From NCBI RefSeq assembly GCF_029688865.1, contig NZ_JARUKV010000006.1, forward strand, positions 62,001 through 126,000: a stretch of DNA of 64,000 nucleotides. Reading direction: 5' to 3'. Below the pieces are notes generated by a model that did not search any database, had not been told where the DNA came from, and saw only the letters and a list, made by a program, of their open reading frames with translations. The position numbers and the translations under genes are program-made. Of the stretch, positions 53,153-61,904 are shown piece by piece. The stretch's first letter is position 1. Every line of letters starts with the position of its first letter. This DNA is from Natronococcus sp. A-GB7 (lineage in GTDB: Archaea > Halobacteriota > Halobacteria > Halobacteriales > Natrialbaceae).

Positions 53153-54631
53153 ATGCTCGCCGGACTGCTCGAGGGGCTCTCACTCGTTTTCCAACCGCTC
53201 GCGCTCGCGCTGATCGTCTTCGGCGTCGTCGTCGGCATCGTCATGGGATCGATCCCGGGAATGACGGCGACGATGACGGTTGCCGTTCTCGTCTCGTTTA
53301 CGTTCGGGATGAATCCAACCGAGGGGATGATGCTTCTGCTCGGTATTTACGGCGGCGCGCTGTACGCGGGTTCGATCCCGGCGATTCTCATCCGGACGCC
53401 GGGGACACCGAGCGCCGCCGCGACGATCTTCGACGGGTTTCCGCTGTCGGAACAGGGGCAAGCCGGAAAGGCGATCGGGATCGCCACGATCGCCTCGTTC
53501 GTCGGCGGCGCCGTTAGCGTTCTCATCGTTACCGTTCTGTCCCCACAGATCGCCAACGTCGCACTCAACATCGGCTCGCCCGAGTACTTCGCGATCGCGT
53601 TTTTCGGACTGACGATCATCGCGAGCATCAGCGGCGATTCGATTACGAAGGGGATGCTGTCAGGACTGCTCGGGATGCTGATCGCGACGGTGGGGCTCGA
53701 TCCGACGCTGGGTCAGCCCCGATTCACGTTCGGATTTCCCGAACTGAGCGCCGGTATCGAATTTATCGCGGTGATGATCGGTCTCTTCGGGCTGGCTGAG
53801 GGGGTCAACCGATACCGCGAAGGGATCGGCACGATCGACCTTCAGCAGGACCTCAGCGGTATCACTCCCTCCCGCGCCGACCTGAAGAGTATCCGAAACG
53901 TAACGCTCGGCTCGAGCGTCGCGGGCTCGATAATCGGCTCGATACCGGGCGCTGGCGGCGACATCGCGTCGTTCGTCACGTACAACGAGGCCAAACGCTG
54001 GGCAAAAAACGCTACGCCGGAGTTCGGGAGCGGGAACATCAAGGGCGTCGCCGCGGCCGAGTCCGGGAACAACTCGAGTACGGCGGGTGCGCTCGTCCCG
54101 ACGCTGACGCTCGGTATTCCCGGGGACTCGGTCACAGCGATCCTGATCGGTGCGTTGCTCGTCCACGGGATTCAACCGGGTCCGGGACTGTTCGATAACG
54201 AACCGGGGCTCGTCTTCTCGATCTTCATCGGCTTCTTCCTGGTATACGTCGTGATCCTCGTTCTCGGCCTACTGGGTGCACACGTCTGGGTTCGCGTCAT
54301 CAACTTCCCCGCAAAGTACCTCTGGCCGAGCATCTTCGTCCTCTGTGTCGTCGGCACGTTCGCGCTTCGCGGGAACCTCCTCGACATGTGGGTAATGGTC
54401 GCCGCCGGCGTCCTCGGCTTTATCCTCCGAATGGACGGCTATCCTCTCGCGCCGATCGTCCTCGGTATGATCCTGGGACCGATCGCCGAGGAAAACCTTC
54501 GACGATCACTCGAGCTCTCGAACGGGAGCTGGGACATCATCTATACGAGTCCGATCGCGATGGTGATCCTGCTGCTCGCGGCCGCGTCGCTCGTCGCTCC
54601 GATCGCGCTTCAGTATCGAGAGAGCGAGTAA
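53153..54631 (+). CDS. tctA: Tripartite tricarboxylate transporter large membrane subunit (TctA-like)
   Basis: The 492-residue protein has about 11-12 helices. Family motifs include GSIPGMTATMTVAVLVSFTF with a conserved PG pair near residue 35 and the repeat-related GSIPGAGGDIASFVTYNEAK near residue 265. The inverted pair of PG motifs is typical of TctA. Uptake is driven by an ion gradient together with TctB and TctC. It follows tctB by a single base. No truncation seen. Confidence 0.95.
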   Translation: MLAGLLEGLSLVFQPLALALIVFGVVVGIVMGSIPGMTATMTVAVLVSFTFGMNPTEGMMLLLGIYGGALYAGSIPAILIRTPGTPSAAATIFDGFPLSEQGQAGKAIGIATIASFVGGAVSVLIVTVLSPQIANVALNIGSPEYFAIAFFGLTIIASISGDSITKGMLSGLLGMLIATVGLDPTLGQPRFTFGFPELSAGIEFIAVMIGLFGLAEGVNRYREGIGTIDLQQDLSGITPSRADLKSIRNVTLGSSVAGSIIGSIPGAGGDIASFVTYNEAKRWAKNATPEFGSGNIKGVAAAESGNNSSTAGALVPTLTLGIPGDSVTAILIGALLVHGIQPGPGLFDNEPGLVFSIFIGFFLVYVVILVLGLLGAHVWVRVINFPAKYLWPSIFVLCVVGTFALRGNLLDMWVMVAAGVLGFILRMDGYPLAPIVLGMILGPIAEENLRRSLELSNGSWDIIYTSPIAMVILLLAAASLVAPIALQYRESE

Positions 54632-54855
54632 CCTCGAACGCGGATCAGATCGTCTTTTCGTCTCTGCCTTTGCCGTCCGAGACCGTCCTCTCGCCAGCTG
54701 ACCGTGTCGTATTTCCGTGCGTCTACCGGCTACAACCGCTCGCGAACACCAGGTTCCGCAGCCCTGCAGAACTCGCTCCGCTCGAGGGGATCGATACCGT
54801 CGAAGGCTGGGGAGCCGCGGCCAATTCTGAGACGTGCCGGGTCCGACGGCCCGTG

Positions 54856-55305
54856 TCACCCGCTCATTCGAAACTCCCGGCCGTCCGGCGACTCGAGATT
54901 TAGTGATTCGCCGTGCCACTCGATCTCGAGCTTTCCGCGCGAGAGGTACGGTGAGAGGGCGTCGGCCGACAGCAGCCCGCGGTAGCTCCCGTCGCTGACG
55001 ACGGGAAGGTGTCTGATGCCGGCGGCTCGCATCGTCTCGGTCGCCGTTTCCAGCGTCGCCGTCGGTTCGATCGTCGTCACCGGGGTCGACATGATCTCTT
55101 CGACGGTCGGCTCCTCGGTCGTTTCCGCGACCATCGCGACGATATCGGACTCGGTGACGATACCGGTGACGACGTCGCCGAGGCAGACCACGAGGGCCGG
55201 AACCGTGGGGCAGCGAAGGCGTTGTGCCGCCTCCCTCGCGGGCAGGTCGGGCGACACGGTCGGCGGGGCCCGAACCCCGAGGTTGTCGACTGTCATCTCT
55301 ATCAT
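54856..55305 (-). CDS. CBS-domain protein
   Basis: The 149-residue protein starts MIEMTVDNLGVRAPPTVSPD. It contains two CBS domains: the first around VPALVVCLGDVVTGIVTESD, the second around TPVTTIEPTATLETATETMR and ending HLPVVSDGSYRGLLSADALS. CBS pairs bind adenosine ligands and regulate partner proteins. No other domain is attached, so the partner is unknown. An upstream Met 21 bases earlier is possible, but the TATA box position supports this start. Confidence 0.85.
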   Translation of the reverse strand: MIEMTVDNLGVRAPPTVSPDLPAREAAQRLRCPTVPALVVCLGDVVTGIVTESDIVAMVAETTEEPTVEEIMSTPVTTIEPTATLETATETMRAAGIRHLPVVSDGSYRGLLSADALSPYLSRGKLEIEWHGESLNLESPDGREFRMSG

Positions 55306-55651
55306 GGATGATGGGTGGTAACACACAACATTATATAGAACTCCTGGACATACGGTTTCAGGATGTTAGAATTGCTAGTGGTCTTTGAACAAGATTCGGC
55401 AGGTTCCTGGGCAGCCGCTACTTTCCCAGGGCCGATAGCGGGCGGTGCTTCGTTCGACGTTGGGACGCGGACGCGGGCTCGAGCGGCGATCGTCTGGGGC
55501 GGTCGTCCGAGAAACGGTATCGATTCGGAAACGTCGACGTCGGTCTCCTCGGAACTCGAGATCGCGGAAGAGCGAGGTCGAACTCGGCGCGTTTCCGGAG
55601 CCCGGCGTCGCCGCGATTTCGACGTTCTCGCCGACGGGGGGTTCGGGGGTC
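55306..55651. other. Intergenic region between the CBS gene and a regulator
   Basis: About 345 bp. A plus-strand frame from 55363 gives LLVVFEQDSAGSWAAATFPG, which slightly resembles the start of a HicB-type domain, but it soon becomes Arg-rich and runs antisense to the next gene. I therefore do not call a gene here. Confidence 0.4.
55331..55340 (-). promoter_or_regulatory. TATA box of the CBS-domain gene
   Basis: On the minus strand TTCTATATAA ends about 26 bp before the ATG. This fits a leaderless transcript. Confidence 0.5.
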
Positions 55652-56008
55652 CTACCAGCTTCGGGACGGGTATCCCAGGGACCCGTCGGGCGGCCAGCAC
55701 TCGAGTTCCTCGGAGAGCCCGAACACGCGATTCGCGCGCTCTCCGTCCGCGAGCGATACCGAATCTTCCCAGTTCGGGTCGATGATCTCTTCGTCGGCGA
55801 GCTTCGGCAGGTGCGTGTGTCGAAGCCGATATCGGGCGCGTTCGATCTTTCTATCGTCGAGGTCCTCGGCCGGGATCTGGTGTCGCCGGGCGGCCACGCT
55901 CCGCGAGAGGCCCTCGACCGTCACCGTCCGATCCCGTTCGACCAGCTCGTGCAGGACGAGCTGGCGGTCGGCGCTGGCGAGCACCGCGAGTGCCTTCGTC
56001 CGGTCCAT
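55652..56008 (-). CDS. Winged-helix regulator, haloarchaeal DUF7344-like
   Basis: From MDRTKALAVLASADRQLVLH the protein is about 118 residues. The pattern (helix with DRQLVLHELVERD, LSRSVAARRHQIP, then RARYRLRHTHLPKLADEEII) is that of the haloarchaeal winged-helix family in which a His-Leu-Pro-x-Leu turn precedes the wing. Starts further upstream (TTG at 56053, or ATG at 56254) remain possible, but the extra residues are Cys/Arg-rich and unlike haloarchaeal protein. A TATA-like TATATATGCC occurs on this strand near 56215. DNA-binding is inferred from fold. Confidence 0.7.
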   Translation of the reverse strand: MDRTKALAVLASADRQLVLHELVERDRTVTVEGLSRSVAARRHQIPAEDLDDRKIERARYRLRHTHLPKLADEEIIDPNWEDSVSLADGERANRVFGLSEELECWPPDGSLGYPSRSW

Positions 56009-56288
56009 CTCTGGCGGGACCTCCGCAGTCCGGTCCAAAAACAGCTCGGTCAAATTACGTTGGAAAAGCTCGAGACAGCAGCCCGGAACTCGCTCGTCGG
56101 CTCTCGAGGACGGTTGCAACAGTAGGCTCCAGAACCGACCGAGTTCCGGGTTGCAGGGGGCGGCGACGAGAACTCTCGGACCCGAGCCTCGGTGCGGATT
56201 TTTCTGTCGGCATATATACATTAGTAAACGCTCTCGAGTTACGAAAGTAGCCAATAGAACAAAACCCTAGAAGTTCCACTAAAAAAAC

Positions 56289-56612
56289 ATGGTGGGGACA
56301 TTCACCGTCGACCTGCGGGATGGACGGAGCGTTCCGTTCGACGAAATCGTGGTGCTGGAACGGAAGAACGGTACGTGGATCCGCTGTGTCAGGGACGAAC
56401 CCAGTCCGCGTGAGCAGCTCCCGGAGACGACGAAGTACTACCGCCTCGAGACCGACGTCGAGCGCATCGTTATCGAACCCGACGGCGAGCCGTGTGAGGC
56501 CTCGCTCTCGTCGGGGGCAGAGACGGACACGCCGGACGGGGCTGTCGCCCTGCTCGAGGAAGCCGACGAGGAGCTCGCCGAAGACGGGACAGTTCGGCGG
56601 CCGCTCGAGTAG
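56289..56612 (+). CDS. Conserved hypothetical acidic protein
   Basis: The 107-residue protein MVGTFTVDLRDGRSVPFDEI onward is beta-rich for its first 75 residues and ends in an acidic Glu-rich tail. A TATA-like CATATATAC at about 56213-56221 and the A-rich leader just before the ATG fit a real promoter. No known motif is seen. It is divergent from the winged-helix gene. Confidence 0.65.
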   Translation: MVGTFTVDLRDGRSVPFDEIVVLERKNGTWIRCVRDEPSPREQLPETTKYYRLETDVERIVIEPDGEPCEASLSSGAETDTPDGAVALLEEADEELAEDGTVRRPLE

Positions 56613-56889
56613 GACGACGAGGCCGCTTCCTCGACGCCGCTCCCTCGACGCGTTGCCGTCCGCTGGCTCGAAGGCCGACCGTCGTTACGGGCTCGGACGG
56701 CTCGTCGAACTCCTCCTCTCGATAGGCGACACCGGTCGACTCCCCGACCACCTCGAACCCGCTCGACTCGCAGCGACAGCCGTCCCTCGAGCCGATCGGC
56801 TGTACCGTCCCGTCCGACGCGATCCTGGCAGCGCAGGCCGATCCGCACGCGGTGCAGACCCCGATCCGCAATCGCACCTCCTCGTCCAT
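56470..56889 (-). CDS. Possible cysteine-rich small protein, C-terminus uncertain
   Basis: From the ATG at 56889 the first 65 residues look like real protein: CTACGSACAARI with CxxC-x3-C spacing, a CRC pair, and an acidic segment YREEEFDEPSEP. After that the frame runs on as Arg-rich antisense through the 3' part of the gene on the other strand. Either the true stop was lost, or a frameshift moved the end, or the ORF is not genuine. The coding stretch is probably about 56680-56889. Confidence 0.4.
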   Translation of the reverse strand: MDEEVRLRIGVCTACGSACAARIASDGTVQPIGSRDGCRCESSGFEVVGESTGVAYREEEFDEPSEPVTTVGLRASGRQRVEGAASRKRPRRPTRAAAELSRLRRAPRRLPRAGRQPRPACPSLPPTRARPHTARRRVR

Positions 56890-57062
56890 GCGCTATCACA
56901 CGACGCGGAGCGTAAGTAGATCGCTGATAGTTCGATACGGTCCTCGATCGGACGATTCCGGCCGTCTCGCGGTCGCTTTCGGCTCACCCGTTCGTCACCG
57001 GGTTCGTCGATGCACTCGCGAGACGTGAGTCGAGACCGACTCGAGGATCCGCCCGGTTCGAG

Positions 57063-58259
57063 TCACGCGTGTGACGGCCGAGCGGTGCCGACGGCCGTCG
57101 ACCAGAGTCCGACGAGAATCGCGGCGAAGGTGAGAGCGATCGCGATCGTGAAGCTTCCGGTGTAGGCGACGCTCGCGGTTCCTAGCGGGGGCATCGCCAG
57201 CGCGGTTACGCCGATCGCGATGTTGAACACGCCGACGATGGCGGTGTCCTTCTCGGGGGAGTAGATCGTCATCACCAGCGGGATGTACAGCGTCGCGGAG
57301 CCGCCCAGCCCGAGCCCGATCAGGAAGATCGCGATCGGAAGCGTCGAGTCGGCCGAGGCGAACAGCAGGGCGATGCCGGCAGCCGCGGCGGTAAGCGACC
57401 CGAGGAAGGCCCGTCGGGAGCCGACGATGTCGGCGAGATAGCCCCCGCCGATCCGCGAGATGATGCTGACCCCGCCGATCAGTCCGAACGCGGCCGACGC
57501 CCCGGCTTCGGTGAGTCCGCGGGAGGCGAAGAGGTCGACGGCGTAGGCGGCGAGCAGCTGATACCACGCAAACGACAGCGCGATCCCGACGAACAGCAGC
57601 TGGAACGTCCGGGTTCCGCCGAGCCGAGCGAGCCACTCGAGGAGTTCGCCCGCGGTCGCGGTCGACTGTTCGGCCCACCGTGGGCGCCGACAGACCAGCC
57701 CGGCCAGCAGGAACGCGACCGCGGTTGTCGACATAACGAGGAGAAACCCCGGCCGGACGCCGAGCTCCGAGAGGACGAGCTGCCAGATCGGCGGGAGGAC
57801 GGTCAGGCCGAGCCCGTTGCCGACGAAGATCAGCCCCGTCGCGGCGCCCCGTCGGCGATCGAACCAGCGCGGGACGACCGACGCGAGGAGGACGAACGCC
57901 GTCCCCAGCGCGATGCCGAGGAACGCGAAGACGACTGCTAGCCCGGCGACCGACTCCACGAGGTACAGCGCGGGCGCCAGCAGCCCCGTCACGAGCGAGC
58001 AGGCCAGTAACACGACTCGAGAGTCCAGCCGGGTGCCGAAGACGCCGACGAGCCCGGAGCCGATGAAGAACGTAAACAGCATGACGGCGAACACGCCCGA
58101 CAGCGCGAGCGGCGAGACCCCGAAGGCGTCGCTGAACGGCGCGCGGAAGATGCCGTACGACAGCGGTGTGCCGAAGGTAAAGACCATCGCGACGGCGCCG
58201 ACGATCGCCACCAGCCAGCTGCGGCGGCCGTCGGGACGTTCCTGGTCGTCGGTGCGCAC
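57063..58259 (-). CDS. MFS transporter (OFA/oxalate-formate antiporter-like)
   Basis: The 398-residue protein is read from GTG giving MRTDDQERPDGRRSWLVAIV. It has 12 hydrophobic segments, a first-helix motif GTPLSYGIFRAPFSDAFGVS and the loop GGGYLADIVGSRRAFLGSL between helices 8 and 9. The opening YGIF-x-x-PF pattern is characteristic of the oxalate/formate antiporter and monocarboxylate subfamily of MFS. Transport of a monocarboxylate is plausible, and formate would fit the metabolism elsewhere in this window, but this is speculation. Confidence 0.88.
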   Translation of the reverse strand: MRTDDQERPDGRRSWLVAIVGAVAMVFTFGTPLSYGIFRAPFSDAFGVSPLALSGVFAVMLFTFFIGSGLVGVFGTRLDSRVVLLACSLVTGLLAPALYLVESVAGLAVVFAFLGIALGTAFVLLASVVPRWFDRRRGAATGLIFVGNGLGLTVLPPIWQLVLSELGVRPGFLLVMSTTAVAFLLAGLVCRRPRWAEQSTATAGELLEWLARLGGTRTFQLLFVGIALSFAWYQLLAAYAVDLFASRGLTEAGASAAFGLIGGVSIISRIGGGYLADIVGSRRAFLGSLTAAAAGIALLFASADSTLPIAIFLIGLGLGGSATLYIPLVMTIYSPEKDTAIVGVFNIAIGVTALAMPPLGTASVAYTGSFTIAIALTFAAILVGLWSTAVGTARPSHA

Positions 58260-58567
58260 GGCACTGTCTCGAGCGCGCTCGGTCGAAAGGATTCTGATCC
58301 ACGGCTGGATTGCCGAGATCGGCTCGAGTCGGGCGGCCGGACTCCTGCTCTGTGGCCACGGTGGACGAGAGAGGGGAGGTCGGATTCGACCCCGCTCGAG
58401 TTGCCCGGCGACGACACACCGCGAAGCTACTTGCCCCCGCGTGGTGGAGTGACTCGCGAGCTGACGGACGGCCGTCCTCCAGCAGCCATGCTCGACCACC
58501 AGTCGCGGTTCGTAGTTCGGACACTACGGCGAGAGCCGACGACCGAACGGACGGAGGGAGTCGACCG
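58260..58567. other. Intergenic region
   Basis: About 308 bp between the divergent MFS gene and the 40-residue membrane protein. It is GC-rich with no clear TATA box visible by eye and no gene that I accept. Confidence 0.35.
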
Positions 58568-58690
58568 ATGACGCCGCTCGAGCCGATGCTCGCGGTCGTT
58601 TTCGGACTGTCCGCGACGTACCTGCTCGCCTGGTGGTACTGGTGGGACGTCCTCGTCGACGAGGGGATCGAACTCGAGTACGCCGAGTGA
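58568..58690 (+). CDS. Very small single-helix membrane protein
   Basis: The 40-residue protein MTPLEPMLAVVFGLSATYLL onward has one hydrophobic helix ending in a Trp-rich AWWYWW, followed by an acidic tail. Its layout (one helix, aromatic belt, acidic tail) resembles small accessory subunits of transporters, but no family is assigned. It is divergent from the MFS gene. A longer frame upstream is unlikely to be coding. Confidence 0.45.
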   Translation: MTPLEPMLAVVFGLSATYLLAWWYWWDVLVDEGIELEYAE

Positions 58691-58814
58691 CGGCGCCCCT
58701 CGAGCGCCCGATCCGACGGCGTGGCCGTGGCCGTGCGGTCGAGCACCGACGTATGCGGGTCGGTCCCACGGGTTTATTCGCTACGGCGATGAGTCCGTAG
58801 CTGGGTCGACACCA

Positions 58815-59225
58815 ATGAGCAAACTGACGCTGGATACGGCAAAGGAGATCGTCGACGCGGCCGAAGAGCGGGCGGCAGAGATCGACGTCCCGATGTGTAT
58901 CGCGGTGACCGACGAGGGCGGGAACCTCGTCGCGTTTCACCGGATGGACGACGCGCTGCTGGCGAGCATCGACATCGCCCGGAACAAGGCCTACTCGTCG
59001 GTGGCGCTGCGGATGGAGACACAGACCATCCAGGAGGTCTCACAGCCGGGCGAGTCGCTGTACGGACTGGGGAACACGAACGACGGCCGGATCGTCACCT
59101 TCGGCGGTGGGCTTCCGCTCGAGGACGACGGTGCTGTCGTCGGCGGCGTCGGCGTCTCCGGGGGCAGCGCGGACGAGGACGTAGACGTCGCGGAAGCCGG
59201 CGTCGACGCGTTCGACCGCAGCTAG
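58815..59225 (+). CDS. HbpS/GlcG-like heme-binding family protein
   Basis: The 136-residue protein begins MSKLTLDTAKEIVDAAEERA. It contains the family blocks IAVTDEGGNLVAFHRMDDA, IARNKAYSSVALRMET and a glycine-rich VVGGVGVSGGSADEDVDVAE. These proteins form octamers and some members bind heme or degrade it oxidatively. Others accompany glycolate or diol metabolism genes. The actual role here is unknown. The next gene is a UspA protein 54 bp downstream. Confidence 0.88.
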   Translation: MSKLTLDTAKEIVDAAEERAAEIDVPMCIAVTDEGGNLVAFHRMDDALLASIDIARNKAYSSVALRMETQTIQEVSQPGESLYGLGNTNDGRIVTFGGGLPLEDDGAVVGGVGVSGGSADEDVDVAEAGVDAFDRS

Positions 59226-59279
59226 CGTGGTCCGACTACCGTTGGAACGCGTCCTCGCGACGCGTCCCATAGGGCAGCG

Positions 59280-59708
59280 ATGAGCGACGGGATCGTCGCC
59301 GTCGTGAGCGGCACCACTGGCCCCGAGCGCGTGCTGTTCGAGGCCGCGCGCCGGGCGGACGACTCCGGCGCGACCGTCTACGTCCTCTACGTACTGGGCG
59401 TCGAGTGGTACGCGAGCACGGAGCTCTGGCTGGCCGAACGGCTGCGGATTCCGACCGGTGCCGACACGATACGGACGATCTGTGAACGCAAGGCCGACCG
59501 ACTCGCCGCGCCCACACTCGAGCGCTACGAGGCGGCCGGGCGGATCGGCCACCCGATCGCCGAGATCGTCGAGTACGCCACGGAAGTCGGGGCCGACACC
59601 GTCGTCGTCGACGGCGATCTGCGGTCGGGAACCGGTGCCTGGCGCCGGGCTTCGGATCCGCTCGAGGCGTTTCGCGAGCAGGGGCTGTCGGTCGTTCCGG
59701 TGTACTGA
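59280..59708 (+). CDS. Universal stress protein (UspA fold)
   Basis: The 142-residue protein starts MSDGIVAVVSGTTGPERVLF. It has a Rossmann-like alpha/beta arrangement with VYVLYVLGVEW near residue 35 and VGADTVVVDGDLR near 105. The ATP-binding G-x2-G-x9-G-S/T motif is degenerate (GTGAWRRASDPLEAF), so it may not bind ATP. It is followed by the P450 gene after 55 bp. Confidence 0.75.
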   Translation: MSDGIVAVVSGTTGPERVLFEAARRADDSGATVYVLYVLGVEWYASTELWLAERLRIPTGADTIRTICERKADRLAAPTLERYEAAGRIGHPIAEIVEYATEVGADTVVVDGDLRSGTGAWRRASDPLEAFREQGLSVVPVY

Positions 59709-59763
59709 TCCGAGTCAAGTGACAGCACACATCATTATTGCCCGACTGCGCGTACGACCGGTC

Positions 59764-61074
59764 GTGAACGACCCGGCCGCTCCGGCGGCGCCGAACCGGC
59801 TGCCAGTCGTCGGCCACGCGCCAGCGTTCGCCCGCGAGCCGTTCGCCGCGCTGGAACGGTGGGCCGAGCACGGGAGCGTCGTCCGTCTCGAGTTCCCGGG
59901 GGAGCGGTTTTACCTGGTGTCCGATCCCGAGATCGTCGCCACCGTGTTTCGCGACGGTGAACGCAGGTTCACGATCGCCGATCAGCAACGCCGGGCGTTC
60001 GCCGACGTCGAGGACCGCGCGGTCTCGACCGCCGTGGGCGATCGGTGGCGACGGCTCCGCGGGGCGCTTCGGCCGGCGTTTACCCGCGAGGCCGTCGAAC
60101 GGTGTGCCGAGGGGATCGTCGAGCGAACGATCGCCCGGACCGAGACGTGGACCGATGGCGAGGAGATCGACCTCCACCGCGAGATGCGGCTCCTCACGCT
60201 CGAGATCCTCGCCGAGACGTTGCTCGACCTCGACCTGCGGGGCGACGAGGACGCGGTTCTCGCGGCGACCGACGCGCTCGTCGCCAGAAGCGATCCGCGA
60301 CGGCTCGGAGCGGCGCTTCCAGAATGGATGCCGACCCCGACGGATCGGCGATTTCGACGGACCGTCCGCGACCTCGAGTCGGTCGTCGAGCGTGCCCTCG
60401 AGACGCCTCGCGGCGAGGGAGAGAACGCCCGCACCGTCCTCCTCGAGGCCCACGAGGCCAGCGAGCTAACGGACCGGGAAGTGCGGGACAACCTCGTCGC
60501 CCTGTTGCTCGCCGGCACCGATACGTCCGCGCTCGCGCTGACCTACGGCTGGTACCTGCTGTCCCAACGTCCGGCCGTTCGTCGGTCGCTCGTCGCGGCG
60601 TACGACGATCACGTCGGCTCGGGACGGCCGGCCCTCGGCAATTTTGACGGCCTCGAGGAGGTCGAGCACGTCGTCAGGGAGACGCTTCGGCTCTACCCCC
60701 CGACGTGGAACACCATGCGACAGTCGACCGAGTCGGTCGTCCTCGGCGGGCATCGGCTGCCCGAAGGAGCACAGTTCATGCTCCCACAGTGGGTGTTCCA
60801 CCGCGACGAACGGTTCTGGGAGGCACCGACGGCGTTTCGCCCGGCACGGTGGGCCGACGAGTCCGACCGGCCGGAGTACGCCTACTTCCCGTTCGGCGGC
60901 AGACCGCGCCACTGCGTCGGGGCGCGGTTCGCCCGCCTCGAGTTGCGCCTCGCGCTGGCGGCGATGGTCGGTCGCGTCGACCTCGACGTCTCGGTCCCGG
61001 AGCCGCTGTCGTTCGTCCCGACGCTCTCGCTTCGGCCCGCGGTCGAGCTCTCTGCGACCGTTCGCCACCGGTGA
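59764..61074 (+). CDS. Cytochrome P450
   Basis: The 436-residue protein is read from a GTG giving MNDPAAPAAPNRLPVVGHAP. It has the I-helix oxygen-activation motif LLAGTDTSALAL, the K-helix ExxR in VRETLRLYPP, and the heme-binding loop FPFGGRPRHCVGARF with the axial Cys near residue 384. It has no membrane anchor, so it is soluble, and is probably reduced by a separate ferredoxin. Substrate unknown. A longer frame beginning within the UspA gene was rejected. Confidence 0.93.
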   Translation: MNDPAAPAAPNRLPVVGHAPAFAREPFAALERWAEHGSVVRLEFPGERFYLVSDPEIVATVFRDGERRFTIADQQRRAFADVEDRAVSTAVGDRWRRLRGALRPAFTREAVERCAEGIVERTIARTETWTDGEEIDLHREMRLLTLEILAETLLDLDLRGDEDAVLAATDALVARSDPRRLGAALPEWMPTPTDRRFRRTVRDLESVVERALETPRGEGENARTVLLEAHEASELTDREVRDNLVALLLAGTDTSALALTYGWYLLSQRPAVRRSLVAAYDDHVGSGRPALGNFDGLEEVEHVVRETLRLYPPTWNTMRQSTESVVLGGHRLPEGAQFMLPQWVFHRDERFWEAPTAFRPARWADESDRPEYAYFPFGGRPRHCVGARFARLELRLALAAMVGRVDLDVSVPEPLSFVPTLSLRPAVELSATVRHR

Positions 61075-61098
61075 CGGCGGGCTACCGACGGCACTCGA

Positions 61099-61252
61099 TC
61101 AGTTGAACCACTCGACGTACTCCTCGCAGGCGCCACACGACGCGTGCGTCACCCACGCGTCGCCGTGATCGTGTTCGGCCGGCGCGACGCGGGAGAGCTG
61201 GAGGTTCGTGGATCCGCACTCGGGACACTGCGGGGGGGATCGCTTCGCTCAT
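61099..61252 (-). pseudogene. Frameshifted small zinc-ribbon protein
   Basis: On the minus strand ATG opens MSEAIPP, then a run of seven C throws the frame. In the other frame the sequence continues QCPECGSTNLQLSRVAPAEH and ends with THASCGACEEYVEWFN and a stop at 61099. Removing one C from the run gives a complete 50-residue protein with two CxxC pairs, a standard haloarchaeal zinc ribbon. The run may be a real one-base insertion, a sequencing error or a slippery tract. Confidence 0.6.
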
Positions 61253-61475
61253 TATATCCCACAATTCGATATATGATATTAAAAATTGTCAATGGAGTCT
61301 TGTTTTGGAACCGAGAGAGATCGGACGCGCTCGCGGTCGGGTTCGCGACGTGTCGGCGAGTTTCGCTCCGCAATCGAGTCGGTGAGCGACCGTACCCCAC
61401 TGTGTCGGATCGGCCGATTCTCGCGGGGTAGGAACGACTGATAGCACTATCATCGCTCGAGAAGGACGATCCCGT

Positions 61476-61904
61476 ATGAGGTATCTCATCGCAACCGACG
61501 GCTCCGAGGTCAGCGACACCGCGGTCGAGCGCGCGGCACGCGACGCGAGCGCGCTGGAGGCGTCCCTCGAGATCGTTCACGTACTGACGCCCGAAACGGA
61601 GCTCGTGGACGGAGCGCTCGTGTTGCCCGGCGAAGAGCGCGCCGTCGAGTACGGCGAGCGGACGCTTCGCCAGGCGACGGAGCTGGCGACCGAGACCGTC
61701 GGCGGCGGGGCCGACCTCGAGATCACGACCGAGCTGCTGGCGGGACGGCCCGCGGCGGCGATCGCCGACTACGCCGACGAGGCCGGCGCCGACGGGATCT
61801 ACGTTGGTCACCGCGGCCTCTCGACGGAACACGAACGGGTCGTCGGCAGCGTCGCCAAAGCGGTCGTCGACAAGTCGACCGTTCCCGTGACGATCGTCAA
61901 GTAG
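61476..61904 (+). CDS. Universal stress protein (UspA fold)
   Basis: The 142-residue protein MRYLIATDGSEVSDTAVERA onward has the full UspA layout, including ADGIYVGHRGLSTEHERVVG followed by SVAKAVVDKSTVPVTIV. The G-x2-G-x9-G-S motif (GHRG...GS) is present with minor change, so ATP binding is likely. It stands alone with its own upstream region. Family members respond to stress; the specific role is unknown. Confidence 0.93.
   Translation: MRYLIATDGSEVSDTAVERAARDASALEASLEIVHVLTPETELVDGALVLPGEERAVEYGERTLRQATELATETVGGGADLEITTELLAGRPAAAIADYADEAGADGIYVGHRGLSTEHERVVGSVAKAVVDKSTVPVTIVK

Noticed and set aside
55363-55785. Plus-strand frame whose start slightly resembles a HicB antitoxin
   Set aside because: Similarity covers only about 25 residues, the rest is Arg/Ser-rich, it is antisense to a better-supported winged-helix gene, and no HicA partner is near.
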